From contig CAZKRL010000026.1 of NCBI GenBank assembly GCA_964555295.1, forward strand, positions 1 to 42,210: 42,210 nucleotides of DNA, in the 5' to 3' direction. Below, one piece after another: positions 18,123 through 26,625 of this stretch; the stretch's first letter is position 1; each line of letters begins with the position of its first letter. The DNA is from CAZKRL01 sp964555295. Lineage in GTDB: Bacteria; Bacteroidota; Bacteroidia; Flavobacteriales_D; Sanyastnellaceae. Under the pieces are notes generated by a model. The model made no database searches. It saw only the letters and a list, made by a program, of their open reading frames with translations, and had not been told where the DNA came from. The position numbers and the translations under genes were made by a program.

Positions 18123-18219
18123 TTTTTTTTTACAACCAAAGATTTTTTTATAAGTGTTGTTTATATACAAGATCGAAACTGCAACCTCTTAGGTTCTTCA
18201 AAGGTCTTGCTTTGCACAA

Positions 18220-19293
18220 ATGAATAAACTTAACCCTGTCGCTCTTGCGTTTGCCTCCCTGGTGTGTGGTGCCGTATTATCTTATTTCATAATACACCAA
18301 TACAATGAAGAGGTAAATCCTAACAATGAAAATAAAGAGTCGATAGTGGAGAGAGGCAGTCCGATATCTCCGGAGACTGCGCCTTGTGATGATGTCGCCA
18401 TTGTTCGGGAACACGAATTGGCTTTGGTCAAGCCTTTGCTTTTATTGAACTATGATTGCGAAAGTCCAAGTTTAAGTCCTTTTAAAAAGCGGGTCACCGA
18501 TTTAATCGACACGTTGAAAATAAGAGGTGCAATTTCAAGAGCTGGTGTCTATTTCAAAGAATTGAACACACTGCGTTGGACTGGGATCGACTACAATGAT
18601 GGTTTTTATCCCGGAAGTTTGTTGAAAGTGCCAATGATGATTAATATCCTCAAGGCGGCACAGACAACGCCGGGGCTATTGGATCGTGAATTTGTTTATC
18701 AAAGGCCTATCGGAATTACTGTCCAGGAAGCACCACTGTTTCCATTGGTAATAGGGAAGTCCTATAAAGTAAAGGAATTGATATTGTCGATGATTGCCGA
18801 TAGCAATAATGATGCTACCAATATGCTATCACCACTAAATGATATAAGGTCTTATCAAAAATTGTTTTCAGAGCTGGGTATAGAGATTCCTGAAGCTGAG
18901 GACTTATTCTATCGCATGAGTCCTTTGGATTACGCCAAGTTTTTTCGGGTTCTTTATAATGCTACGTACCTCATACATGAAAACTCTCAATATGCTATGG
19001 AGATTCTCCTGAGGTCGAAATTCAATGAGGCTTTTACAAAGTATCTTCCCAGTCATGCCAAAGTTGCTCACAAGTTTGGGGAACGTTTTACGGAAGGCAG
19101 TCTGCAGCAATTCCATGAGGCCGGTATTGTATACTCAGGAGGTTCATCATATGTGCTTGTCATTATGACCGAGGGTAAAAATCATGAAGAACTCAAAGAG
19201 GCCGTTGCCCGAATATCAAAACTTTGTTTTGATCTTAATTCCAAAGGATTTGGTCAGGAACTTGAAACAAGCAATCAGCGGCAGACTTCCTGA
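18220..19293 (+). CDS. Serine hydrolase, class A beta-lactamase fold, membrane-anchored
   Basis: The 357-residue protein has an N-terminal hydrophobic segment (about residues 7-25) that looks like a signal anchor. The catalytic domain follows with SLLK as the SxxK motif (S133, K136), SNN at 194-196 in the place of SDN, and KFG at 284-286 in place of KTG. This penicillin-binding/beta-lactamase fold usually acts on peptidoglycan peptides or beta-lactams. The altered third motif and the DATNML context are more like the PF13354 'beta-lactamase 2' class than a true resistance enzyme. There is no omega-loop signature I can be sure of. It probably stands alone: 97 bases follow asd and it converges on metG. 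Confidence 0.82.
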   Translation: MNKLNPVALAFASLVCGAVLSYFIIHQYNEEVNPNNENKESIVERGSPISPETAPCDDVAIVREHELALVKPLLLLNYDCESPSLSPFKKRVTDLIDTLKIRGAISRAGVYFKELNTLRWTGIDYNDGFYPGSLLKVPMMINILKAAQTTPGLLDREFVYQRPIGITVQEAPLFPLVIGKSYKVKELILSMIADSNNDATNMLSPLNDIRSYQKLFSELGIEIPEAEDLFYRMSPLDYAKFFRVLYNATYLIHENSQYAMEILLRSKFNEAFTKYLPSHAKVAHKFGERFTEGSLQQFHEAGIVYSGGSSYVLVIMTEGKNHEELKEAVARISKLCFDLNSKGFGQELETSNQRQTS

Positions 19294-19298
19294 TTGCT
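19270..19298 (+). terminator. Hairpin spanning the serine hydrolase stop codon
   Basis: A perfect 9-bp inverted repeat, AGCAATCAG (19270-19278) and CTGATTGCT (19290-19298), has an 11-base loop. It includes the TGA stop (19291-19293) in its 3' arm. No T run follows, so it is not a standard intrinsic terminator. It may protect or define the mRNA 3' end before the converging metG. Confidence 0.35.
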
Positions 19299-19334
19299 GG
19301 AATATGTATGCTTCTCTTGAGGCGAGGGTTGTTG

Positions 19335-21401
19335 TTAGTTAACGGTTCCGCCCGGTTGTGTTTCTGACTCTGGTTTCAGTATCGATAGCTTGTTATCGAG
19401 ATTTTGTGCCATCAAAATCATACCTTCACTCTTCACTCCTTTGATCACACGAGGTTCGAGATTGGCGAGATACAAAACCGTTTTACCAATAAGGTCTGCT
19501 GGGGTATAATGTTCGGCAATACCGGAAATTACAGTTCTTTCTCCTTGACCGGTTTCAATTTTTAATTTCAATAGTTTTTGCGTTTTGGGCACGGGTTCTG
19601 CATCAATAACTTTCACAATTCTCAAATCCATTTTCTGGAATTCTTCAAATGATATATTCTCCTTAAATGGCACAATGGATGGTGTTACAGAGATAGTGGC
19701 AACTTGAAGTTTCGAGGTTTGTAACTGCACAAATTCATCCGTTATCTTTTCAAATAAGATGGGAAGTGTAGAAATTGAATGACCTGCTACCAAGGTATTG
19801 GAAACTCCAATTTCACCCCAATCATACCTGTCAACATTTGCAGCCGATAGAATTTTTTGGGAGGTGTCAGGTAAAAACACTGCAATGGCGCTGCTTGCAT
19901 TGATGCCAATCTGAAATGCATTAACGAGAATGCCAGCGGCCAAATCCGGATCAGTCTTTTGAATTTTCCACGGTTCGGTTTCGGTGAGAAGTTTATTTCC
20001 TATTCGATACATATTCATGACCTCTGCCAGGGCTTCACGGAAACGGAAATTTTCGATTGCCTTGGAGGCACATTCTAACGCCCGTTGCGATTCTTCTAAG
20101 GCATTTTTTACGCTTGGGTGGGTATTGCTTTCAAACACTGGAATTACGCCATTGTAGTATTTATGCATCAAAACAAAAACACGATTAATGTAATTTCCGA
20201 GTATATCGGCGAGTTCATTGTTCACTCTGTCTTTGAAATCTGACCATGTAAATTCACTGTCTTTTTGCTCAGGCATTATGCTGGTGAGCACGTAACGCAT
20301 TTCATCTACCTTGCCAGGGTTCTCATCCAGATATTCATGCACCCATACCGCCCAATTCCGCGAAGTGGATATTTTTTGACCCTCCAGATTCATGAACTCA
20401 TTGGCGGGGACGTTCAGCGGTAAATTGAATCCACCGTGTGCTTTCAGAAGTATGGGGAAAATGATACAGTGAAATACGATGTTGTCTTTACCAATGAAAT
20501 GAATCAAAGCAGTGTCATCTTTTTTCCAGTAATCCTCCCAGTTTTTGCCGCTGCGATCTGCCCAGGTTTTTGTATTGGTGATATAACCAATAGGTGCGTC
20601 GAGCCATACATACAACACTTTACCTTTTCCACTATCCAATGGCACCGGTACTCCCCAATCCAAATCCCTTGTCATTGCCCTGCTTTGTAACCCTCCATCA
20701 ATCCAACTCATGCATTGCCCAACGACATGCGCTTTCCAGGCCTTAGCATCGTGGTGTTGCTCGCCGTTCAGCATCCCTTTGCCTATATAATCTCTGATCC
20801 AGTTTTCATGGTCTTGCATAGGCAGAAACCAGTGTGAGGTTGCTTTCATGACCGGAACACTGCCGGATATAACACTTTTCGGTTGAATTAAATCGGTGGG
20901 ATTGAGCGATGCGCCGCACTTTTCGCATTGGTCACCATATGCACCATCACTCGAGCAACGTGGACAAGTTCCACGAATGTATCTGTCGGCGAGAAACTGA
21001 CCTGCCTGGGAATCATAATATTGCTCCGTTGTCTTAATCTCAAAACTACCGGCCTCATTGAGTTTTAAGAAGAAATCTTGTGACATTTTCTGATGCTCCG
21101 GTGAAGATGTTCGGTGGTATTCGTCGAACGAAATTCTGAAGCGCTCAAAAGTGCTTTTCATCAATTCATGATACCGATCTACTATCTCTTTTGGAGGCAA
21201 CCCTTCTTTGCGGGCGCGCAGTGTAATGGCTGCACCATGCTCATCACTGCCACATATAAATGCTACATCCTTTCCCTTGTTACGAAGATATCTTACATAT
21301 ATATCCGCACTCAAATAGGCTCCCGCCATATGTCCGATATGAAGCGGTCCGTTGGCATAAGGAAGCGCTGAGGTAACAAGATATCGCGATGGAGTTTTCA
21401 T
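19335..21401 (-). CDS. metG: Methionyl-tRNA synthetase with C-terminal tRNA-binding domain
   Basis: About 688 residues. The class I signature HIGH is near residues 21-24 (PLHIGHMAGAYL), the zinc knuckle CPRC...CEKC near 146-162, and a KISTS version of KMSKS in GQKISTSRNW. The C-terminal EMAPII-type tRNA-binding domain (DLRIVKVIDAEPVPKTQKLLKLKIE ... GEKTV-like GERTVISGIAEHY) is fused, as in E. coli MetG. It charges tRNA-Met. The start at 21401 (MKTPSRYLVTSALPYANG) is preferred over the ATG three codons upstream. It is divergent from the LD-carboxypeptidase gene; the shared 86-base gap contains a short AACCG-C-CGGTT palindrome (21435-21445). Confidence 0.97.
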   Translation of the reverse strand: MKTPSRYLVTSALPYANGPLHIGHMAGAYLSADIYVRYLRNKGKDVAFICGSDEHGAAITLRARKEGLPPKEIVDRYHELMKSTFERFRISFDEYHRTSSPEHQKMSQDFFLKLNEAGSFEIKTTEQYYDSQAGQFLADRYIRGTCPRCSSDGAYGDQCEKCGASLNPTDLIQPKSVISGSVPVMKATSHWFLPMQDHENWIRDYIGKGMLNGEQHHDAKAWKAHVVGQCMSWIDGGLQSRAMTRDLDWGVPVPLDSGKGKVLYVWLDAPIGYITNTKTWADRSGKNWEDYWKKDDTALIHFIGKDNIVFHCIIFPILLKAHGGFNLPLNVPANEFMNLEGQKISTSRNWAVWVHEYLDENPGKVDEMRYVLTSIMPEQKDSEFTWSDFKDRVNNELADILGNYINRVFVLMHKYYNGVIPVFESNTHPSVKNALEESQRALECASKAIENFRFREALAEVMNMYRIGNKLLTETEPWKIQKTDPDLAAGILVNAFQIGINASSAIAVFLPDTSQKILSAANVDRYDWGEIGVSNTLVAGHSISTLPILFEKITDEFVQLQTSKLQVATISVTPSIVPFKENISFEEFQKMDLRIVKVIDAEPVPKTQKLLKLKIETGQGERTVISGIAEHYTPADLIGKTVLYLANLEPRVIKGVKSEGMILMAQNLDNKLSILKPESETQPGGTVN

Positions 21402-21487
21402 AGTGTGCAAAATTCAGTCATAAAATATTTTCAGAACCGCCGGTTTGTTCCCAACTGTTATGAATTTCGTCGCAAGATAGTTTCGTA

Positions 21488-22420
21488 ATGTCACAAGTAA
21501 TACCCCCCTTTCTTAGAGCAGGCGATACCCTGGGTGTAGTGGCAACCGCCCGATGGGTCGAAGCCGATGTGCTTTCGAGGGCACAAGAAACATTCGAAAC
21601 CGCCGGATTCAATGTGAAATTCAGTACATGCCTAACCAAGAGGAATTACCAGTTGGCAGGTACGCATGAAGAGCGGGCACGAGAATTACAGAATTTTCTT
21701 GAAGACGATGAATTGAAGGCGGTTGTAATAGCTCGTGGCGGTTATGGTACGGTGCATTTGCTGGATCGTATCGACTTGACGAAATTCATGTGCTCTCCGA
21801 AATGGATATGTGGTTACAGTGATGTTACGGCATTGCATGCGATGCTTCAGTGCCGGGGTTGTGCGTCTATCCATAGCACTATGCCCGTATCATTTGATGA
21901 TGCAACACCTGCTGCAATCCAAAGTTTGGTCGATTGTCTTACAGGAAATTCTCGATTTATTTCTTCGGGTTATAGTAGTGAACAGAGAAGTGATTCAGCT
22001 GTGGTTGAGGGTGTTCTTTTTGGTGGTAACCTCTCTGTATGGTGCAGTATTCTTGGGAGTCAATATTTTCCTGATTGTTGTGATGGGATATTATTTCTTG
22101 AAGATGTTGACGAGATGCTCTATCACATTGATCGTATGATGGCATTGCTATACCGTTCTGGGGCATTGAAGAAAATTAAGGCGATTTGTCTTGGCGGATT
22201 CACACAGATGAAGGATAATACTAAGGCATTTGGTTTCGCTCATGATAACCCCTGGGGCAGCAGTGCAGAGCAAACAATACAACTGTGGGCAGATAAACTG
22301 AGTATACCTGTTTTTGTTGGGTTTCCGGCAGGTCATCTTTCGGATAATCAGGCATTTTATTTAGGTAGGAGGTGCAGGATCTATTCTGAGGGCTATGTCA
22401 ACACAATTGAATTTATTTGA
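21488..22420 (+). CDS. LD-carboxypeptidase (peptidase family S66, LdcA type)
   Basis: The 310-residue protein starts PPFLRAGDTLGVVATAR, typical of the family. It shows the nucleophile serine in GYSDVTALH (about S111), the catalytic Glu in FLEDVDE (about E205) and the His in GFPAGHLSDN (about H283). S66 LD-carboxypeptidases remove the terminal D-alanine from murein tetrapeptides during peptidoglycan recycling; microcin-immunity MccF proteins share the fold, but the genome context gives no hint of that. No signal peptide is seen, fitting a cytoplasmic recycling enzyme. The TTG of the next gene's candidate promoter overlaps its stop codon. Confidence 0.93.
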   Translation: MSQVIPPFLRAGDTLGVVATARWVEADVLSRAQETFETAGFNVKFSTCLTKRNYQLAGTHEERARELQNFLEDDELKAVVIARGGYGTVHLLDRIDLTKFMCSPKWICGYSDVTALHAMLQCRGCASIHSTMPVSFDDATPAAIQSLVDCLTGNSRFISSGYSSEQRSDSAVVEGVLFGGNLSVWCSILGSQYFPDCCDGILFLEDVDEMLYHIDRMMALLYRSGALKKIKAICLGGFTQMKDNTKAFGFAHDNPWGSSAEQTIQLWADKLSIPVFVGFPAGHLSDNQAFYLGRRCRIYSEGYVNTIEFI

Positions 22421-22449
22421 GATGTTGCGCCAAGGAAAATCTACATTTG
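22417..22449 (+). promoter_or_regulatory. Candidate promoter of the IPExxxVDY-pyk operon
   Basis: TTG at 22417-22419, overlapping the ldcA-type stop codon, is followed after 22 bases by TACATTTG (22442-22449), an exact TAnnTTTG. Transcription would begin near 22456, about 24 bases before the ATG at 22480. A 6-bp inverted repeat AGTGTA (22453-22458) / TACACT (22470-22475) lies in the presumed leader. Confidence 0.5.
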
Positions 22450-22479
22450 CCAAGTGTAAGTGTGAAATATACACTCTAG

Positions 22480-22896
22480 ATGCAGCTTAATATCAACGAA
22501 GAGGATTACTACAATTTCGATTTAATCGGAATCAGTTGCCATGAAAAAAACTATCGTCTAGCTTGGTCGTTAAACCGCGGAATGCATTGGGCCTTGACGA
22601 AGTCTGATGATATTGAACATTCGCACAAGGGGATTTCAGCGAAGCATACGGTTTTTAAGTTTGACGATTCATTCGGGAATATATTCATGCTTATAGAGAA
22701 TCGTTCACCCGATTCGATTTATCTGAGTGAATTGTCACAATTTGACTACTTGTTGATGGTTAAGCACGAAGGAATGTTCACTATTGAGACCACGCTTTAC
22801 GCGTTAAGAAGATGTGCATTTGTTATTACGGCTTATCCTTTTAATGTTTTAACCTTAAAGAATAAAGAATTATTATTATTTGAATTGAATGATTGA
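22480..22896 (+). CDS. IPExxxVDY family protein
   Basis: The 138-residue protein belongs to a Bacteroidota family named for a conserved motif. Here the motif appears as LSELSQFDYLLMV (about residues 84-96), where family members more usually have I-P-E and V-D-Y. The function is unknown. The family is repeatedly found directly upstream of pyruvate kinase, and that arrangement holds here: only one base separates its stop (22896) from the preferred pyk ATG at 22898. This suggests a link with glycolysis or a simple co-expression need. Confidence 0.82.
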   Translation: MQLNINEEDYYNFDLIGISCHEKNYRLAWSLNRGMHWALTKSDDIEHSHKGISAKHTVFKFDDSFGNIFMLIENRSPDSIYLSELSQFDYLLMVKHEGMFTIETTLYALRRCAFVITAYPFNVLTLKNKELLLFELND

Positions 22897-22897
22897 C

Positions 22898-24316
22898 ATG
22901 AAAAAAACAAAAATCGTTGCTACAATTGGTCCGCAAAGCAGTTCCAGAGAGGTATTAAAAGAAATGATTACGCACGGGCTGGATGTTGCTCGCTTGAATT
23001 TCTCACACGGTAGTTATGAAAATCATCAGAAAGTAGTTGACACTATTCGCAGTCTTAGCGATGATCATGTATCAGGGATTGCCATGTTAGCCGATTTACA
23101 AGGTCCCAAGTTACGCGTGGGCGAAATGGAGAATGGTTCAGTTAATTTAATCAATGGTTCGAAGGTAAAAATCACAACAGTGAAGCAAATCGGAACGGCT
23201 GATGTCATTTACACGAATTATGCTGAGTTTGCTCAGGATGTTAAAGCCGGTGAAACAGTTTTGTTGGATGATGGCAAACTTATGTTGCGCATTCTCGAAA
23301 CAGATGGTAAGGAAAATGTGATCTGTGAAGTTGTGCAAGGCGGCCCTCTGTCGTCTAGAAAAGGTTTGAATTTGCCTAACACAAAAATCTCACTTCCATC
23401 GCTGTCACAAAAAGATCTTGAAGACCTGAAGTTCGCATTGCAAAATGATGTTGACTGGATTGGTCTTTCATTCGTACGTAACGCTCAAGATGTGCGTGAG
23501 TTGAAGGCATTGATTGAACGTTCTGGAAAGCATGCACGGGTGGTTGCAAAAATTGAGAAACCCGAAGCAGTAGCACAAATTGATGAAATCATTCAAGAGG
23601 CGGATGCAGTAATGGTTGCTCGCGGTGATCTCGGTGTCGAAATGCCGTTGCAAGAAGTGCCATTAATTCAGAAGATGATAGTGTCTAAATGTATTGCTGC
23701 CGCGAAGCCTGTCATTGTTGCAACTCAGATGATGGAAAGCATGATAACGAATGTTACACCTACCCGTGCTGAGGTAACGGATGTTGCAAATGCGGTTCTA
23801 GATGGCGCAGATGCGGTAATGCTCAGTGGCGAGACTTCGGTAGGTAAGTTCCCATCAGAGGCGGTGCGTATCATGAGCAGCATCATTAAAGAGGCCGAAA
23901 AATTTGGAGGGTTATATCACCGTGAAGAAATACCAACAGAGATGAATGAACATAGATTCATCACCGAGAGTATTTGCTACAGCGCCTGTCGCCTTGCAGC
24001 AAGGGTAAAAGCTGCCGCTATAATTACCATGTCATTTAGCGGTTTTACGGGTTATAGAATTTCTTCATGGCGCCCCAATTCCAATGTTTTCGTTTTTACC
24101 AGCAACAAGAAAATTCTATGTCAAATGAGTCTTGTCTGGGGAGTGCGAGCGTTTTATTACGACAAAATGGTAAGCACCGATCAAACCATCGCTGATCTCC
24201 GATTTTTTCTGAAGAAAAACGGTTGGCTGAATGAAGGGGATTTCGTTATCAACATTGCATCCATGCCTATATCAGAGCAGGGTATGACGAATATGATAAA
24301 ACTGACGAAAGTTTAA
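22898..24316 (+). CDS. pyk: Pyruvate kinase
   Basis: The 472-residue enzyme converts phosphoenolpyruvate and ADP to pyruvate and ATP. Signatures are the N-terminal KTKIVATIGPQSSSREVL, DVARLNFSHGSYENH, DLQGPKLRVGEM, the catalytic-lysine region ARVVAKIEKPEAVAQIDEII, ARGDLGVEMPLQEVP with the metal/phosphate residues, and VMLSGETSVGKFPSEAVRIM. The C-terminal regulatory domain is complete. The start at 22898 (MKKTKIV) is preferred over an ATG three codons upstream that overlaps the previous gene. It converges on gcvH. Confidence 0.97.
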   Translation: MKKTKIVATIGPQSSSREVLKEMITHGLDVARLNFSHGSYENHQKVVDTIRSLSDDHVSGIAMLADLQGPKLRVGEMENGSVNLINGSKVKITTVKQIGTADVIYTNYAEFAQDVKAGETVLLDDGKLMLRILETDGKENVICEVVQGGPLSSRKGLNLPNTKISLPSLSQKDLEDLKFALQNDVDWIGLSFVRNAQDVRELKALIERSGKHARVVAKIEKPEAVAQIDEIIQEADAVMVARGDLGVEMPLQEVPLIQKMIVSKCIAAAKPVIVATQMMESMITNVTPTRAEVTDVANAVLDGADAVMLSGETSVGKFPSEAVRIMSSIIKEAEKFGGLYHREEIPTEMNEHRFITESICYSACRLAARVKAAAIITMSFSGFTGYRISSWRPNSNVFVFTSNKKILCQMSLVWGVRAFYYDKMVSTDQTIADLRFFLKKNGWLNEGDFVINIASMPISEQGMTNMIKLTKV

Positions 24317-24358
24317 ATCGTTAGTTCCAGTATCGCGATCTTAGGATGATCGTTTGCG

Positions 24359-24733
24359 CTAAATAATTGCCTTATAACTCTCAGCATTCAGAAGAGCCGA
24401 AAGATCTGCTCCAGGAGTTATTTTTATTTTGATCATCCAGCCATTACCATAGGGATCATTGTTAACTGATGCAGGATCTGCGTCAAGATTCGGATTCATT
24501 TCGATTACCTCACCAGATATAGGCATGAATAAATCACTAACGGTTTTAACAGCTTCTACTGTTCCGAAAACTTCGTGAGCATTGACTGTCTTACCAACCG
24601 AATCAATCTCTACAAAAACTATATCCCCAAGCTCACCTTGAGCAAAATCTGTAATTCCCACCGTGGCAATGTCGCCATCAATCTTGACCCATTCGTGGTC
24701 TTTGGTATAGAGTAAATCAGCTGGTATATTCAT
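24359..24733 (-). CDS. gcvH: Glycine cleavage system H protein
   Basis: The 124-residue lipoyl carrier begins MNIPADLLYTKDHEWVKIDGD and contains the lipoylation motif GTVEAVKTVSDL (about K63). H protein shuttles the aminomethyl group between the P, T and L proteins when glycine is cleaved. The open frame extends 20 codons upstream without family similarity, so the ATG at 24733 is chosen. A -7 box TATTTTTG (minus strand, 24756-24749) lies 16 bases upstream. It is divergent from the TSUP permease gene; other gcv genes are not in this window. Confidence 0.96.
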   Translation of the reverse strand: MNIPADLLYTKDHEWVKIDGDIATVGITDFAQGELGDIVFVEIDSVGKTVNAHEVFGTVEAVKTVSDLFMPISGEVIEMNPNLDADPASVNNDPYGNGWMIKIKITPGADLSALLNAESYKAII

Positions 24734-24748
24734 GTTATCAATTTTGGT

Positions 24749-24774
24749 CAAAAATAATCGCAAATCGCTGCCAA
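24749..24774 (-). promoter_or_regulatory. Candidate promoter of gcvH
   Basis: On the minus strand TTG (24774-24772) and TATTTTTG (24756-24749, an exact TAnnTTTG) are separated by 15 bases, a little short of the usual 17-23. The box lies 16 bases before the preferred gcvH ATG and inside the longer open frame, which supports the shorter start. Confidence 0.4.
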
Positions 24775-24833
24775 CTAAAATGCTAAGGTTCAATCATCAA
24801 ATGTCATAAAGAGGGGTAATTTAGCAGCCGAGG

Positions 24834-25229
24834 ATGACCGCGTTTCAAATTGCTACACTCATTTTTTTAGGTATTGCCGCAGGCGCCCTGAGCGGTTTGG
24901 TTGGCGTAGGTGGAGGAATCATTATTGTGCCAGCCCTTATTTACATACTTGAGATGAATCAAATGCAGGCTCAAGGCGTGAGTCTTGCAGTGCTGCTAAT
25001 GCCTGTTGGCTTTCTGGGGGTTTGGAATTATTACCAGGCGGGCAATATTCAATTCTCCATCGCCCTTCTTATCGCATTGGGTTTCGTCTTCGGAAGTTAT
25101 TTCGGTTCTAAGCTGGCATTACAACTTCCCGATTACAAAATCAAATTCATTTTTGCATTGGTCATTTTAGTGGTGGCTATCGATATGCTTTGGAAAAGTG
25201 GACTTAAATGGTGGAGGGAAGGATTTTGA
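24834..25229 (+). CDS. Half-size TSUP (TauE/SafE) family membrane permease
   Basis: The 131-residue protein has four hydrophobic segments and the TSUP signature AGALSGLVGVGGGIIIVPALIYIL (about residues 16-40). TSUP proteins move sulfite, organosulfonates or other anions, and most have two such halves in about 250 residues. A single-half version would have to dimerise, and such forms are common in Bacteroidota. The last segment FALVILVVAIDMLW ends in a short basic tail. It is 101 bases before the metallophosphoesterase gene. Confidence 0.88.
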   Translation: MTAFQIATLIFLGIAAGALSGLVGVGGGIIIVPALIYILEMNQMQAQGVSLAVLLMPVGFLGVWNYYQAGNIQFSIALLIALGFVFGSYFGSKLALQLPDYKIKFIFALVILVVAIDMLWKSGLKWWREGF

Positions 25230-25330
25230 TGTCCGCACTCATTCGATTGTTCAGCCGCTATTCTTCATCTATGTCGGTTAGCCAGCTATCATCTTAACTC
25301 TGAATTCACGTCTAACTTCGCCCCATCAAG

Positions 25331-26596
25331 ATGCGGTTTCTTATTCCTCTCTTATTTATTCTTCTTCTTGAGTGGCTGGCGTTTCGCTCCGTTCGTGGCG
25401 TTTGCATGCATCTGGAGCCAACAACGAGGCGATGGATTTATTTGGCCTATTGGCTGTTGTTTGCAGCAGTAATCACGGGTTTGCTCACCCTCATGTCGTT
25501 CTGGTCGAACCGCACCGATTACGATACCCAAACCAATTACACGTTATTCAATTGGGTAATCGGTTTGTTTATCATCTCAACTTCCGCCAAACTCATTCTC
25601 TCGATTTTCACTCTAGTAAATGACATCGCTCAATTGGGTGTTTGGATCAAGTATAAATTTTTCACTTCTATAGATGCGGAATCTCATTCCGGAATGACGC
25701 GGGTTCAGTTCTTTAATCAGTTAGGAATGTTGCTTGCCACGCTATGGTCGGGCGCATTGATCTACGGTGTGGTAAGAGGTAAATATCGCTTTCGCACCGA
25801 AAATGTTCAGTTGTCTTTCCCCCACCTTCCCATGTCTTTCGATAAGATACGTATTGTTCAGATTTCAGATATGCACCTGGGAAGTTTCAATGGTGATTTC
25901 GAAAATGTTTCGCCAGGGTTTGAAATGATTCAAAGTTTGAATCCTGATATAATCGTTTTCACGGGTGATCTGGTAAACAATTTTAGCAGTGAAGCTGAAG
26001 CCTGGATTCCGTATCTCAAATCCTTACAAGCACCATTGGGCAAGTTTGCTATTATGGGCAATCACGATTATGGTGATTATGCCATGCGAGATATGCCCGA
26101 AGCAAAGGCAGCACATCAGAAACGTCTCGCTGAAATTCACGCTGAGTGTGGGTTTCGGTTGTTGCGTAATGAGCATGTTGGTATTGAACGAAATGGTGAA
26201 CACCTAACCCTTATCGGCTCAGAGAATTGGGGCCTCGGATTCCATCAATATGGTGATCTCGATAAAGCTATGGCAGGTATTCGCGATAATGATTTCTGTA
26301 TCCTGCTTTCTCATGACCCCACACATTGGTCTGAACATGTTTTAGGCAAAAGAAATATTCCGTTGACATTATCAGGTCATACACATGGCGCGCAAATGGG
26401 CGTGGAGCTTCCACAATTCAATATCAAATTCTCACCGGTATCTGTGCGCTATAAGCGATGGGGTGGTTTGTATACTGAATCCCATCAACATCTTTATATC
26501 AATCGCGGCTTTGGTTTTCTTGCATTTCCCGGTCGAGTGGGAATGCCGCCGGAAATCACTATGCTCGAGTTGAGCCGATCGAATACTATACTCTGA
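25331..26596 (+). CDS. Membrane-anchored metallophosphoesterase
   Basis: The 421-residue protein has four or five hydrophobic segments in its first 150 residues, followed by a calcineurin-like phosphoesterase domain. Metal ligands are visible in order: ISDMHLG (D180, H182), FTGDLVNN (D213), MGNHDYGDY (N244, H245), LLSHDPTHW and SGHTHGAQMG. Similar YkuE/YaeI-type proteins act on phospholipid or nucleotide substrates; the substrate here is unknown. The catalytic domain follows a hydrophobic segment at about 130-148, so it lies on one membrane face. Confidence 0.92.
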   Translation: MRFLIPLLFILLLEWLAFRSVRGVCMHLEPTTRRWIYLAYWLLFAAVITGLLTLMSFWSNRTDYDTQTNYTLFNWVIGLFIISTSAKLILSIFTLVNDIAQLGVWIKYKFFTSIDAESHSGMTRVQFFNQLGMLLATLWSGALIYGVVRGKYRFRTENVQLSFPHLPMSFDKIRIVQISDMHLGSFNGDFENVSPGFEMIQSLNPDIIVFTGDLVNNFSSEAEAWIPYLKSLQAPLGKFAIMGNHDYGDYAMRDMPEAKAAHQKRLAEIHAECGFRLLRNEHVGIERNGEHLTLIGSENWGLGFHQYGDLDKAMAGIRDNDFCILLSHDPTHWSEHVLGKRNIPLTLSGHTHGAQMGVELPQFNIKFSPVSVRYKRWGGLYTESHQHLYINRGFGFLAFPGRVGMPPEITMLELSRSNTIL

Positions 26597-26625
26597 TTGT
26601 CGATGGTTTATCTTAATTTTCGTCC

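Noticed and set aside
21435..21445. AACCG-C-CGGTT palindrome between metG and the LD-carboxypeptidase gene as an operator
   Set aside because: Short, with no clear promoter elements around it; mentioned under metG only.
24332..24351. Hairpin between convergent pyk and gcvH (CGATC/GATCG)
   Set aside because: Only a 5-bp stem with no T run; too weak to call a terminator.
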